A stretch of DNA of 64,000 bases from an uncultured Methanoregula sp. (GTDB lineage Archaea; Halobacteriota; Methanomicrobia; Methanomicrobiales; Methanospirillaceae). This document shows positions 11,155 to 19,767 of the stretch, piece after piece. The stretch covers positions 1,855,419-1,919,418 of the forward strand of contig NZ_OY781872.1 in the NCBI RefSeq assembly GCF_963677065.1, read 5' to 3'. The position numbers and the translations under genes are program-made. Numbering within the stretch: the first letter of the stretch is position 1; every line of letters starts with the position of its first letter. Under the pieces are notes generated by a model. The model searched no databases. It was given only the letters and a program-made list of their open reading frames with translations, and was not told where the DNA came from.

Positions 11155-12081
11155 ATGCAGGTCTCTGCCATAATTCCGACGAAGAACCGGTATTCCGATC
11201 TGGTCGCCTGTGTCCGATCGCTTCTCTTCCAGACGATGAAGCCGGACGAGATAATTGTAGTCGACGCGAGCGATACTGGCGGACTGGAAGAGGTACTCGA
11301 TACAACGTTTGGGAAGAATCCGGTGATACGGTACATCCACTCACGGCCAGGACTGACACTCCAGAGGAATATCGGAGTTCAGGCTGCGGGGGGGGACATT
11401 CTCCTCTTCTTCGATGACGATGTGGTTCTTGAGAAGAACTTTGTTGCGGAGATCTCCCGGGTTTTCGAGAGCGATACCGGGAAGTTAATCGGCGGCGTGT
11501 ACGGGAATATCGTTCCTTCCTTTGAATCTGGCGAAGAGAAGAAGTGCGGTGGGGGAAAGTCTTCCCTGCTTCTTTTCGCATATTCCCTGTTCGCTTCCGT
11601 ATTCTTTCTCTCGAAAGTCAGGAAAGACGGGAAGTTCCAGCCGACCGGTTTTCCAACCTACCCTTACGGATCCGATGTTGTCACGACCGTCGAGTGTGTT
11701 CCCGGAGGACTGACCGGGTACCGCAGGGAGGTTTTCCAGGAATTTTCCTTTGACGAAAACCTCACGGGCTACGGGTACATGGAGGACGACGATTTCTCGT
11801 ACCGGGTTTCCCGGAAATATAAAAACGTCTACACCCCGCACGCCCGGGTGATCCACAACGAGTCGCCTGCAGCGCGGGACCGGCGCTACGAGAGCCGGAA
11901 GATGATGATTCTGAATTATTATTACCTTTTCAAGAAGAATATCCCGCAGGATTTTTTCCACCGGGCGGTTTTCTGGTGGTCGGTCCTGGGCCTTGCCCTC
12001 AATGAGATTGTTACTTTAAATTTTGCCGGGTTGAAAGGCCTGGTGGCAGGTCTTGTACAGAGAGGAAAGCCGTTTCAATAA
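11155..12081 (+). CDS. Glycosyltransferase family 2 protein
   Basis: A 308-aa inverting GT-A glycosyltransferase. The opening VSAIIPTKNR and the metal-binding DDD at residues 87-89 (LLFFDDDVVL) are family hallmarks. A second acidic patch, YMEDDDFSYRV, fits the catalytic-base region. A GTG at 11134 would extend the protein by seven residues into the upstream gene. I prefer the ATG at 11155, which puts the first beta strand at the N-terminus as usual. A hydrophobic stretch near the C-terminus (FWWSVLGLALNEIV) may anchor the protein to the membrane. It is the last gene of the 8766-12081 run. Confidence 0.85.
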   Translation: MQVSAIIPTKNRYSDLVACVRSLLFQTMKPDEIIVVDASDTGGLEEVLDTTFGKNPVIRYIHSRPGLTLQRNIGVQAAGGDILLFFDDDVVLEKNFVAEISRVFESDTGKLIGGVYGNIVPSFESGEEKKCGGGKSSLLLFAYSLFASVFFLSKVRKDGKFQPTGFPTYPYGSDVVTTVECVPGGLTGYRREVFQEFSFDENLTGYGYMEDDDFSYRVSRKYKNVYTPHARVIHNESPAARDRRYESRKMMILNYYYLFKKNIPQDFFHRAVFWWSVLGLALNEIVTLNFAGLKGLVAGLVQRGKPFQ

Positions 12082-12128
12082 CGATTCTGCGGGGATTAGG
12101 GTAAAAATCCCTTCCCACCTTCCATCAT

Positions 12129-13151
12129 CTAATAACCCTCTTTTTTATACGAGACTAGGAAATATTTAGCCGCGTTGCGGAAAACTCGGAATAACATAAG
12201 CACACCCGATATCTGAATCAAAAGGAAGTAACCGAATTTCCTTACTTTTTCTATCAGTGTCCTGGATTTTACCAATGACAACGTACAGGTAGCGATCCCG
12301 GAAAAAAAAGATGCATTAACAGTAGTCATCTGGTCGGATCGTAAAAAACCTGCTGATAACAGGTTTTTAATATCCTGATATAACTCAAAGTTGAGTTCAT
12401 CTCTGTAATCTGCACTTTTCTCTCCAAGATCTATCAAAAAGCGAAGACGGACTTTTATAACATCTATATACCCGATGGGATTTTTGAACAGATATGCATG
12501 TGTTTCAGAATAGTCCCCCATACGATAATTGATCCAGGCGTCTTTTACAAAACCGATCGAATATTTTTGAGAGATCTTCAGCCATTGGTAATAATCCCCA
12601 GCATATGGGTATTCGAGAGAAAATTTTCCAATTTCGATATATACATGTCTCCGAACCATGACTGACGGACAGGTGATAGATATTTTCTGGGTGAGGATCT
12701 GCCTGAGTCCCTCGGGAGCGGTAAAAACGAGATCTCCGGTATGGCTGTAGGTCTCCTTGCAGTCTTCTGCCGATATGAACCTGGCAGAGGTAAACGTGAG
12801 GGAAACCTCAGGGTGTAATTCAAAAAAATGAACGCAGGTTTCTGTGAATGAAGGATCTATGTAATCATCGGAATGTAGGATATGAATGAGATCTCCCTTG
12901 GCATGATCGATACAGCGGTTGAAATTTCCAAAAATTCCAAGATTTTCCTCATTTCGGAAAAATTTCAACCGCGGATCGGAAATCTTCTGGAGTATTTCTG
13001 ATGTATTGTCTGTAGAAGCATTATCAACGACAAGTATCTCGATGTTTGGATATGTTTGAGCAAGAGCGCTGTTTATTGCGACGCCCACCATTTCAGCACG
13101 GTTGTATGTCGGGATGCAAATTGAAACAAGAGGCAATTTATTCAAGGCCAT
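12129..13151 (-). CDS. Glycosyltransferase family 2 protein
   Basis: A 340-aa GT-A enzyme. Motifs are VSICIPTYNRAE at residues 9-20, VVDNASTDNT at 41-50 and the metal-binding HSDDYIDPSF at 93-102. The last 60 residues contain a hydrophobic stretch (FGYFLLIQISGVLMLF), probably membrane-associated. The start is supported by GGTGA six bases upstream of the ATG. It is convergent with the GT2 gene at 11155 and lies downstream of the CDP-sugar genes, about 290 bases away. Donor and acceptor are unknown, but use of the CDP-6-deoxy sugar made by the neighbouring module is a reasonable inference. Confidence 0.88.
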   Translation of the reverse strand: MALNKLPLVSICIPTYNRAEMVGVAINSALAQTYPNIEILVVDNASTDNTSEILQKISDPRLKFFRNEENLGIFGNFNRCIDHAKGDLIHILHSDDYIDPSFTETCVHFFELHPEVSLTFTSARFISAEDCKETYSHTGDLVFTAPEGLRQILTQKISITCPSVMVRRHVYIEIGKFSLEYPYAGDYYQWLKISQKYSIGFVKDAWINYRMGDYSETHAYLFKNPIGYIDVIKVRLRFLIDLGEKSADYRDELNFELYQDIKNLLSAGFLRSDQMTTVNASFFSGIATCTLSLVKSRTLIEKVRKFGYFLLIQISGVLMLFRVFRNAAKYFLVSYKKEGY

Positions 13152-13437
13152 TTTTACTCACCCTGGTTTTCTGATCATTTCAACTGGATTAACGTTTATT
13201 GTGATCTTTCAATCGATTTCGGGATATTTCGACGGTATAATGCATTTTGCTGTTAAACTTGAAAATATACTTGATTGTCCCATAATTCTGAATCGGTATG
13301 GTCAATAAAATGATGCTATTTTTTTTTAACGATTCTTACTGGCCTTGTTGATTTTCTTATTGCATAAAAAATTTTGATTTTAGTGATTATTACCTGCCAA
13401 TTCCCATGCTCCCGGAATGAAGGTCTCGATTATTAAA

Positions 13438-13887
13438 TCATTCGTGTCGGATCCCCCAGTCATATCCAATGCTGGGATCGAATGCGTCATAACGTTCTAC
13501 TTCGTTGGGATCATGAGGGATTGAAGAACAGTTTGCCACGATCGCCTTTTCATTTCCAATTGATTTGAAACCATAGGTTAACAATGGGGGAATTCTTACA
13601 AGAACATAATTGTCCTCTCCCATGAAAATCTCCTGGAATTCTTTATATGTCCTTGATTCTTTTCTTCCATCATAGAGAACAAGTTTGATATTTCCTACGA
13701 TGACCGCGTAATTCATCTCCATTTTCCTGTGCATGTGCCAGGCTTTGATGATGTTTGGAAAAATTACGGAAAAATAAATCTCACCAAACTGGGTGAAATG
13801 GGGATCCGTAGACTTCAGCATATGCCGGACCATACCCCGCTCATCCATTATTGTCTTTAATGGAATTATCTGCACTCCGTCTAACAT
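13438..13887 (-). CDS. RmlC-like sugar-nucleotide 3,5-epimerase family protein (cupin)
   Basis: A 149-aa single-domain cupin resembling dTDP-4-dehydrorhamnose 3,5-epimerase but shorter than the usual 180 aa. The strand IIKAWHMHRKMEMNY places a histidine where RmlC has its catalytic base in the RGLHFQ motif. IRIPPLLTYGFKSIG corresponds to the P-G-HGF-type turn of RmlC. It overlaps the CDP-glucose 4,6-dehydratase by seven bases on the same strand. Its substrate is therefore probably CDP-4-dehydro-6-deoxyglucose rather than a dTDP sugar; that is inference from position. The C-terminal part of RmlC that supplies further active-site residues is reduced, so a single-centre epimerase or isomerase activity is possible. 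Confidence 0.75.
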   Translation of the reverse strand: MLDGVQIIPLKTIMDERGMVRHMLKSTDPHFTQFGEIYFSVIFPNIIKAWHMHRKMEMNYAVIVGNIKLVLYDGRKESRTYKEFQEIFMGEDNYVLVRIPPLLTYGFKSIGNEKAIVANCSSIPHDPNEVERYDAFDPSIGYDWGIRHE

Positions 13888-14963
13888 TGTTCACACTCCA
13901 TATATTCAATAATCTGTTGTCTGGTAATGGAACCTGCGTTCCCCCCCAGTTTAATGGTTTTATACCAGTTTGCAGTCTGTTCAACGGTTTTCTTAAAGTT
14001 CCATTTTGAATACCATCCGAGATCATTATGTGCCCTGTCACAGTTGAGGTGAAGAAGGCCTGCTTCATTGGGATCTGTATCTTTTTTTGTTATCTGTATG
14101 TCTCCTCCACCCCATACATCGATCAGGACATCAGCTAACTCTTTAACGGTGTGCATTCCCCCGTGATCAGGTCCGAAGTTGTATGATTCTCCAAATGATT
14201 TCGGTTTTTCATAAAGTCGGGATGCCAAGAGGAGATATCCCGATAATGGCTCAAGTACGTGTTGCCAGGGTCTGGTTGCCAGTGGATTTCTCAACCTAAT
14301 GGTTTCATGGTTCTGGAGCGCACGGATACAATCTGGTACAATACGATCCTCAGACCAGTCCCCACCCCCGATAACATTTCCTGCGCGAACACTCGCAGCA
14401 CCTAAATGAGGGATGTGGTTGAAGAACGATTCTTTATATGCTGAAAAAACCATCTCTGCTGCGGCTTTCGATGCACTATACGGGTCTTCCCCCCCCAGTT
14501 CATCATTCTCCCGATATCCCCAGCACCATTCTTTGTTTTTATAACATTTGTCAGATGTAATCGCAATCAGGGCTTTTACTGACGGTGTAATCCGTACCGC
14601 TTCAAAGATATTGACCGATCCGCCAATATTGGTATCAAAAGTGAGCTTTGGATCAATGTAGGATTTTCTGACAAGTGGTTGGGCTGCGAGATGGAAAACA
14701 AATTCGGGTTGTACCGTATTGAAAAAATCCTGAACCTGTGAGAAATCCCGAGTATCCCCGTCATGATGCTGAATCAGTTCTTTAAGACCTAATGCATTGT
14801 AATGATCATAATCCCGAGCAGGCGGCAGGGAAAATCCATACACCTCCGCCCCAAGAAGATAGAGCCAGTAAGCCAACCACGATCCTTTGAAACCGGTATC
14901 CCCGGTTATTAACACCTTTTTGCTGGAAAAAACCTTATATGCAGGTGTTACCAGATTTTCCAT
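13881..14963 (-). CDS. rfbG: CDP-glucose 4,6-dehydratase
   Basis: Converts CDP-glucose to CDP-4-dehydro-6-deoxyglucose, entry to CDP-linked 6-deoxy and 3,6-dideoxy sugars. The family-specific GDTGFKGSWLAYWL is at residues 21-34, TSDKCYKNKEW at 136-146, and YSASK with catalytic Tyr and Lys at 162-166. AGNVIGGGDW and RPWQHVLEPL are also typical. A GTG at 14981 would add six residues. The ATG at 14963 is preferred because GGAGG lies 11 bases upstream, although the GTG cannot be excluded. The gene overlaps rfbF by 16 bases. No CDP-6-deoxy-4-ketoglucose dehydrase (RfbH type) is in the window, so the product is probably a 6-deoxyhexose rather than a 3,6-dideoxyhexose. Confidence 0.93.
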   Translation of the reverse strand: MENLVTPAYKVFSSKKVLITGDTGFKGSWLAYWLYLLGAEVYGFSLPPARDYDHYNALGLKELIQHHDGDTRDFSQVQDFFNTVQPEFVFHLAAQPLVRKSYIDPKLTFDTNIGGSVNIFEAVRITPSVKALIAITSDKCYKNKEWCWGYRENDELGGEDPYSASKAAAEMVFSAYKESFFNHIPHLGAASVRAGNVIGGGDWSEDRIVPDCIRALQNHETIRLRNPLATRPWQHVLEPLSGYLLLASRLYEKPKSFGESYNFGPDHGGMHTVKELADVLIDVWGGGDIQITKKDTDPNEAGLLHLNCDRAHNDLGWYSKWNFKKTVEQTANWYKTIKLGGNAGSITRQQIIEYMECEQC

Positions 14964-15736
14964 TTCGGATGATTCCTCCACATCTCGTTCATTTCAACAT
15001 AATCTTTGTAAGTATCCATTGCATGCCAGAACCCATCATGAATATAATACCCTAATTTACCATCTTTTGCGACTGCAGCCAAGGTATCTTCAAACATAAC
15101 ATCGGATGCAGGATCAATATAATTAAAAATTTCTTGTTCAAGGACCATGAATCCTACACTTATGTATTCGTCCATAAGGGGTTTTTCACTGAATTTCTCT
15201 ACCAAATCACCTTTCAGTGTTACAATGCCATATTTTGAGTATGCTTTTGTTAGTGTTATTGTTGCAATAACACCCTCCCGTTTGCGGAGTTCTTCATGAT
15301 GCCGAAGTAGTTTTGCAATGTCAATATCAGCTACACCATCTCCATACGTTGCCATGAACGTATCGGACTGTATGAACTCTTTACAGAGATAGAGTCTTTT
15401 TGCGGTTTTTGATTCGAGTCCTGTCTGGATGAATGAGATCTTCCAGGGTTCAATCGGACGGGGCTGAACAATATCCTGCAAATCGATGGAAAAATTTTGC
15501 TGCAATGCATGACGGTTTAAAAAATAATCAACTATCATCTCTCCTTTATATCCTAATGTAAGAACAAATCTCTGATGATTAAATGCTGAATAAATTTTCA
15601 TTATATGCCAGAGAATGGGGTATTCACCCAGTTCAATCAGGGGTTTCGGCATTTCATGAGTTTTCTCACTTAGTCGTGTGCCCCGCCCGCCACAAAAGAT
15701 TACAATATCTGTGACTTTTTGTTGGCCACTCATCAT
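14948..15736 (-). CDS. rfbF: Glucose-1-phosphate cytidylyltransferase
   Basis: Makes CDP-glucose from CTP and glucose 1-phosphate, the first committed step of CDP-sugar synthesis. The 262-aa protein has the nucleotidyltransferase signature GGRGTRLSEKTHEMPKPL at 16-33 and the family-specific MATYGDGVADIDI, SVGFMVLE and DGFWHAMDTYKD segments. Length is standard. It starts the rfbF-rfbG-RmlC-like operon, each gene overlapping the next. A TATA-like element at 15751-15763 is at the distance expected for a leaderless transcript starting at this ATG. Confidence 0.94.
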   Translation of the reverse strand: MMSGQQKVTDIVIFCGGRGTRLSEKTHEMPKPLIELGEYPILWHIMKIYSAFNHQRFVLTLGYKGEMIVDYFLNRHALQQNFSIDLQDIVQPRPIEPWKISFIQTGLESKTAKRLYLCKEFIQSDTFMATYGDGVADIDIAKLLRHHEELRKREGVIATITLTKAYSKYGIVTLKGDLVEKFSEKPLMDEYISVGFMVLEQEIFNYIDPASDVMFEDTLAAVAKDGKLGYYIHDGFWHAMDTYKDYVEMNEMWRNHPKWKIW

Positions 15737-15750
15737 GATATGTTTGGTGA

Positions 15751-15763
15751 CAAATCTATAAAA
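15751..15763 (-). promoter_or_regulatory. TATA-like promoter element of rfbF operon
   Basis: On the minus strand this reads TTTTATAGATTTG. It lies about 20 bases upstream of the rfbF start codon, which suggests transcription starting at or next to the ATG. No BRE consensus was confirmed. The 15737-15954 spacer is a divergent promoter region for the CDP-sugar operon and the plus-strand operon beginning at 15955. Confidence 0.4.
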
Positions 15764-15954
15764 TCATGCATGCCCGTCCAATCGGGATGAAAATTTATTG
15801 ATTGTAGTGTCCCGCAGGATTTTTATTTATACAAATGATTAATTATCTCCGATAAATAGTTTCAGCGGGAAAGAACGTGGTATTTTTAGTTCCTCCAGAT
15901 GAAATCATGATAAATCTTTATCAGTTCCGTTCCTACACTATTGTGGTATATCAA

Positions 15955-16890
15955 ATGAGGTATAAACCGAAAATTGCTGTCACCATCCGATCATTTGACA
16001 AACGCGGTCCAGCATTCGAAAAATTGCAAAAAAAATTTACTATTTCTTTTATGAACAAAACCGGAGAACGTCTCGATGAGACCTCTCTTTCCGATATTCT
16101 GAAAGATGCAGAAGGAGTAATTGCCGGTACAGAACCGTTTACTCAGGATGTTTTACGATCTGCACGCCATCTCAGGGTTATTTCCCGTGTGGGTGTCGGT
16201 CTTGATTCTATTGATCTGGATGAAGCAGCCCGCCAGAGAATCAGCGTTTTTAATACCCCGGATGCACCTTCCCGCTCTGTGGCAGAGCATACAATTGCGC
16301 TGCTATTTTCTGCCTTCAAAAAGATCCCTCAATACAACAGCCGGATTCGCAAAGGCGATTTTTCGACAGAGAGCGGATCTTTGATAGCCGGTAAAACAAT
16401 CGGGGTCGTTGGTATTGGCAGGATTGGCATTCAGGTTGCCGGACTCGCATCAGCGCTCGGTTGTAATGTCCTGTATTACGACCCTTTCATCACCCGGACT
16501 GTGCCTGATAACTGGGTTCGTGCCACGACTTTGACAGAATTACTGGCCTCTGCAGACGTCGTAACGCTCCATGCATCTCCCCAGCAGGGAAGAAAGTATA
16601 TCCTTGACGAAGAGAATATCTGTACTTGTAAAACGGGAGTTGTCATCCTCAATACCGCCCGGGGAAGCCTGATTGAAGAAAATGCACTGGTAAAGGCCCT
16701 CGATCGTGGTCTTGTTGCTTCCGCGGGGCTTGATGTATTTCCCTATGAACCATATACAGGAAAATTACTTGGTTATGATCAGGTGATCGTGACTCCGCAC
16801 GTGGCATCGAATACACGCGAAGCCAGGATGGAGATGGAGATGGAAGCGGTGAATAATTTAATCACGGGTTTAAATGAGGAACACCCATGA
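15955..16890 (+). CDS. D-2-hydroxyacid dehydrogenase family protein (PGDH-like)
   Basis: NAD-dependent oxidoreductase of the D-3-phosphoglycerate dehydrogenase type. The dinucleotide motif is in TIGVVGIGRIGIQVA. The catalytic triad is represented by Arg in NTARGSLIEE, Glu in DVFPYEP and His in VTPHVASNT. The open frame reaches back to 15877, but the conserved N-terminal strand begins with MRYKPKIAVT, so I place the start at 15955 (311 aa). No strong ribosome site supports either choice. It lacks the ACT regulatory domain of serine-pathway PGDH, and it opens a sugar-nucleotide operon with a four-base overlap to the next epimerase. Oxidation of a sugar-derived hydroxy acid is more likely than a serine-pathway role. 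Confidence 0.8.
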   Translation: MRYKPKIAVTIRSFDKRGPAFEKLQKKFTISFMNKTGERLDETSLSDILKDAEGVIAGTEPFTQDVLRSARHLRVISRVGVGLDSIDLDEAARQRISVFNTPDAPSRSVAEHTIALLFSAFKKIPQYNSRIRKGDFSTESGSLIAGKTIGVVGIGRIGIQVAGLASALGCNVLYYDPFITRTVPDNWVRATTLTELLASADVVTLHASPQQGRKYILDEENICTCKTGVVILNTARGSLIEENALVKALDRGLVASAGLDVFPYEPYTGKLLGYDQVIVTPHVASNTREARMEMEMEAVNNLITGLNEEHP

Positions 16891-17801
16891 AAGCTCTTGT
16901 AACGGGTGGATCCGGATTTTTAGGGCATTATCTTGTAAAAGAACTGATAAAAAACAGGATAGATACCGTTTGTTTTGACAAGTATCCCTCCCTGCAGGCT
17001 TCAATGGTGCACAATTCGGAGGGAAAAATCCGTGTTGTCCAGGGAGATATCCGTGATAAACAGGCACTGTTATCCGCCATGGAAGGCTGTGAAATGGTCT
17101 TTCACACAGCAGCGATTGCCGATATCGACCAGGCAAGAAAACTTCCCATCTCCACCATGGAAGTGAATGTGGTTGGTACCGCAACCTGCCTCGAATGCGC
17201 AAAGGAACTGGGGGTAAAGCGGTTCATGTTTGCAAGTACGGTCTATACTGCCGGCTCGTGGGGCTCGTTTTACCGGGTCTCCAAGCAGACCGGAGAATCG
17301 TTGTGCAAAACCTTCCATGAAGAATATGGCCTGAATTATACCATCCTCAAGTACGGGAGCCTGTACGGGAAAGAGGCAAACCACTGGAATTTTATTTACC
17401 GGGTCTGCAAAGAACTCCTGACAAAAGGAGAATACACCTACATCAGTTCTCCCGAGTCTGTACGGGAATACATCCACATCCAGGATGCGGCCCGGGAAAC
17501 AATACGGATTGCACAGAATCCTGAATTTGAGAATCATATCGTCCTCATCTCCGGCCACCAGAGGATGAAAGTCCAGGAATTTTTCGGCATGCTGCAGGAG
17601 ATCATCGGGAAAAAGTGTATTATCCATTATACCCCGGAAGAAGAGCACAGGCACTACATCCAGACCCCGTATAAATTTGAATCTGAGATCCCGCTGAGGA
17701 TCAACCTGTCAACGTATGTTGATATCAGCGAGGGGATTCTTGACTGTCTCAATGAGGTGCATAAAGAACTCCAGAATGAAACGGGCCCGGGAAAAAACTA
17801 G
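16887..17801 (+). CDS. NAD-dependent epimerase/dehydratase family protein
   Basis: A 304-aa extended SDR. GGSGFLG is at residues 7-13, VFHTAAIADI at 71-80, ASTVYTAG at 116-123, and catalytic YRVSK at 129-133. KYGSLYGKEA marks the substrate half. It overlaps the PGDH-like gene by four bases (ATGA). AIADI and the YRVSK variant differ from standard GalE or RmlB, so its substrate is unclear. The C-terminal third (HQRMKVQEFFGML onward) has the usual sugar-binding fold. It is one of two epimerases in this plus-strand operon. Confidence 0.85.
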   Translation: MKALVTGGSGFLGHYLVKELIKNRIDTVCFDKYPSLQASMVHNSEGKIRVVQGDIRDKQALLSAMEGCEMVFHTAAIADIDQARKLPISTMEVNVVGTATCLECAKELGVKRFMFASTVYTAGSWGSFYRVSKQTGESLCKTFHEEYGLNYTILKYGSLYGKEANHWNFIYRVCKELLTKGEYTYISSPESVREYIHIQDAARETIRIAQNPEFENHIVLISGHQRMKVQEFFGMLQEIIGKKCIIHYTPEEEHRHYIQTPYKFESEIPLRINLSTYVDISEGILDCLNEVHKELQNETGPGKN

Positions 17802-17837
17802 ATTTGCCTCATTCCTTTTATTGATGGGAGAATTTCA

Positions 17838-18704
17838 ATGAAGTGCTATTTATGCCAGAATAATGAGTTCGATGTTATATCCGATAAAATGCGATATGAT
17901 TGCCAAAAAAAAGTTATCCGGTGCAAAAAATGCGGTCTTATCTCTTTGGATTCACCTATGACTCCTGAGGAGGAACGCCTTTTTTACGAGAAAGAATACG
18001 GGGAAATTTTCAGTAAGGAAAAAGGCACAACGCCGGAAAAATTATTTCAATCGCGGACACCTGACGCCCAGATGTACCTTGAATGGGTTAAACCATTTAT
18101 TACGAAGGACGACAACTGCCTTGAGATTGGATGTGCATCGGGATATTTCTTAAACCAGCTGAAATCGAATGTTAAAAACGTAGCCGGGATGGAAGCGCAC
18201 CTGCTCCTTCACAAATACTGCGAGGATCTGGGTTTCTCCATGATCCGTTCGGTTGATGGATGCCAGGATGCCGAATTTGACCGGGTTTTTATGTTCTTCC
18301 TTCTCGAGCATCTCGGTGATCCCGTTTCATTCCTGTCCGGGATCCGGCGTATACTGCGGAAAAACGGCACACTCTTCATTGTTGTTCCCAATGCAGACGA
18401 TGCCCTGCTCAGTCTCTACGACATTCCCGAATTCCGGAATTTCTACTTTACTCCTGCACACCAGTATTACTACTCTGAGAAAACGCTATCAGTACTGCTT
18501 GCGATGTGTGGTTTTTCAATCAGTAAAATTATACCGAAACAGCGCTATGATCTCTCGAACCACATGCATTGGATGCAATTCCGTAAGCCCGGCGGGTTTG
18601 GGAAATACAATCATATCTTTTCAGAAAAATTGCGAAACGAATATGCAGAAAATCTTAAGGATAATTTCCTGTGCGATACACTGCTTGCAGTTGTAACAAA
18701 ATAA
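17838..18704 (+). CDS. Zinc-ribbon class I SAM-dependent methyltransferase
   Basis: A 288-aa protein with an N-terminal zinc ribbon (C3, C6, C29, C32) followed by a Rossmann methyltransferase domain. The SAM-binding loop is CLEIGCASGYFLNQL near residues 95-109, and FFLLEHLGDP corresponds to motif III of the class. The layout resembles the first two-thirds of sugar C-methyltransferases such as TylCIII/TcaB9, which also start with a cysteine-rich domain. At 288 aa it lacks their C-terminal region. Methylation of a nucleotide sugar in this operon is inferred; the target atom is unknown. A small gap of 36 bases separates it from the preceding epimerase. Confidence 0.82.
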   Translation: MKCYLCQNNEFDVISDKMRYDCQKKVIRCKKCGLISLDSPMTPEEERLFYEKEYGEIFSKEKGTTPEKLFQSRTPDAQMYLEWVKPFITKDDNCLEIGCASGYFLNQLKSNVKNVAGMEAHLLLHKYCEDLGFSMIRSVDGCQDAEFDRVFMFFLLEHLGDPVSFLSGIRRILRKNGTLFIVVPNADDALLSLYDIPEFRNFYFTPAHQYYYSEKTLSVLLAMCGFSISKIIPKQRYDLSNHMHWMQFRKPGGFGKYNHIFSEKLRNEYAENLKDNFLCDTLLAVVTK

Positions 18705-18719
18705 GGTTCAGGTATCACC

Positions 18720-19748
18720 ATGTCCTCTAAAAAACGGGCGGCTATCATTGGGTTCGGGGGAATGGGTCAGCGCCATTTCCAGGCATATACAAAAACGGAC
18801 GCTGAAGTAGTTGCGATAGCAGATCTCTATCATGAGAAGATCCCAGAGATCATTCCTGGTTTTTCCCGGGATCATATTTACAAAACCTACGACGACCTGC
18901 TCAAAAACGAGGAGATCGATATCCTAAGTGTTGTGACAAATGGTCCCACCCATGCCGGAATAACGATCGCTGCCTCTGAAGCCGGGGTAAAAAATATCCT
19001 GTGTGAAAAGCCCTTGGCAACAAACCTGTCCGATGCACAGCGTACCATTGATGTATGTAAATCAAACGGTACTCGCCTTGCGGTTAACCATATCCGACGT
19101 TGGAGCCCGGATTATACCACACTCAAACAGATCATAGCCTCGGGATGTATCGGTGAAATCCGGCACATGTATTTCAGCTGCGGATCAACAGGGCTGGGCA
19201 ACTTCGCGGTCCACTTCTTTGATACTGCCCGGTACCTGACGGATAGTGAACCCGCGTGGGTTGTCGGGTTTCTTGACAAAACCGGGACGAAAAATCCCCG
19301 GGGTGAACAATTCACGGATCCCGGGGGCTATGGGATAATCCGGATGGCAAACGGGGTCAGGTTCTATGTCGATACTTCTGAGGATACGGGAGTACAATAT
19401 TCATTCCAGATCGTGGGGACATATGGACGGATCATCATTGATGAGCTGAACAGTTCCTGGCAGATCCGTGCACGGTCAAAAAGCAACAAAGAGATCCCGC
19501 TGACCCGGTATGGAACGGATATGGACATTGTGCCGTTCACCTGCAAAGAGAAATTTGATATTGTAACCCTTACAAGCCGGGCGTTACAGGAACTGCTATC
19601 AGGAGAACCCCTCAGCAGTACCGGGCTGGATGGAAAAAAGTCCCTGGAAATGGTTATCGGATGCCATGTTTCGGATGAACAGGACAATGCAAAAGTGCCA
19701 TTCCCCCTTGCACCTGAGTTTTATGGAAAGGTCGTCAGTATAGCATGA
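18720..19748 (+). CDS. Gfo/Idh/MocA-family oxidoreductase
   Basis: NAD(P)-dependent sugar or inositol dehydrogenase family, 342 aa. The Rossmann motif IIGFGGMGQRHFQAY is at about residues 9-23. The family EKP motif is in CEKPLATN near 95-102, and a GGYGIIRM-type strand lies in the C-terminal domain. It starts 15 bases after the methyltransferase gene. Related enzymes oxidise the 3-position of UDP-GlcNAc (WlbA) or reduce keto sugars. Without the KxxxxDxxxH details aligned, the direction cannot be assigned. It is followed by another epimerase 19 bases downstream. Confidence 0.87.
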   Translation: MSSKKRAAIIGFGGMGQRHFQAYTKTDAEVVAIADLYHEKIPEIIPGFSRDHIYKTYDDLLKNEEIDILSVVTNGPTHAGITIAASEAGVKNILCEKPLATNLSDAQRTIDVCKSNGTRLAVNHIRRWSPDYTTLKQIIASGCIGEIRHMYFSCGSTGLGNFAVHFFDTARYLTDSEPAWVVGFLDKTGTKNPRGEQFTDPGGYGIIRMANGVRFYVDTSEDTGVQYSFQIVGTYGRIIIDELNSSWQIRARSKSNKEIPLTRYGTDMDIVPFTCKEKFDIVTLTSRALQELLSGEPLSSTGLDGKKSLEMVIGCHVSDEQDNAKVPFPLAPEFYGKVVSIA

Positions 19749-19767
19749 AAAGTGGAGGAGGAACAAC

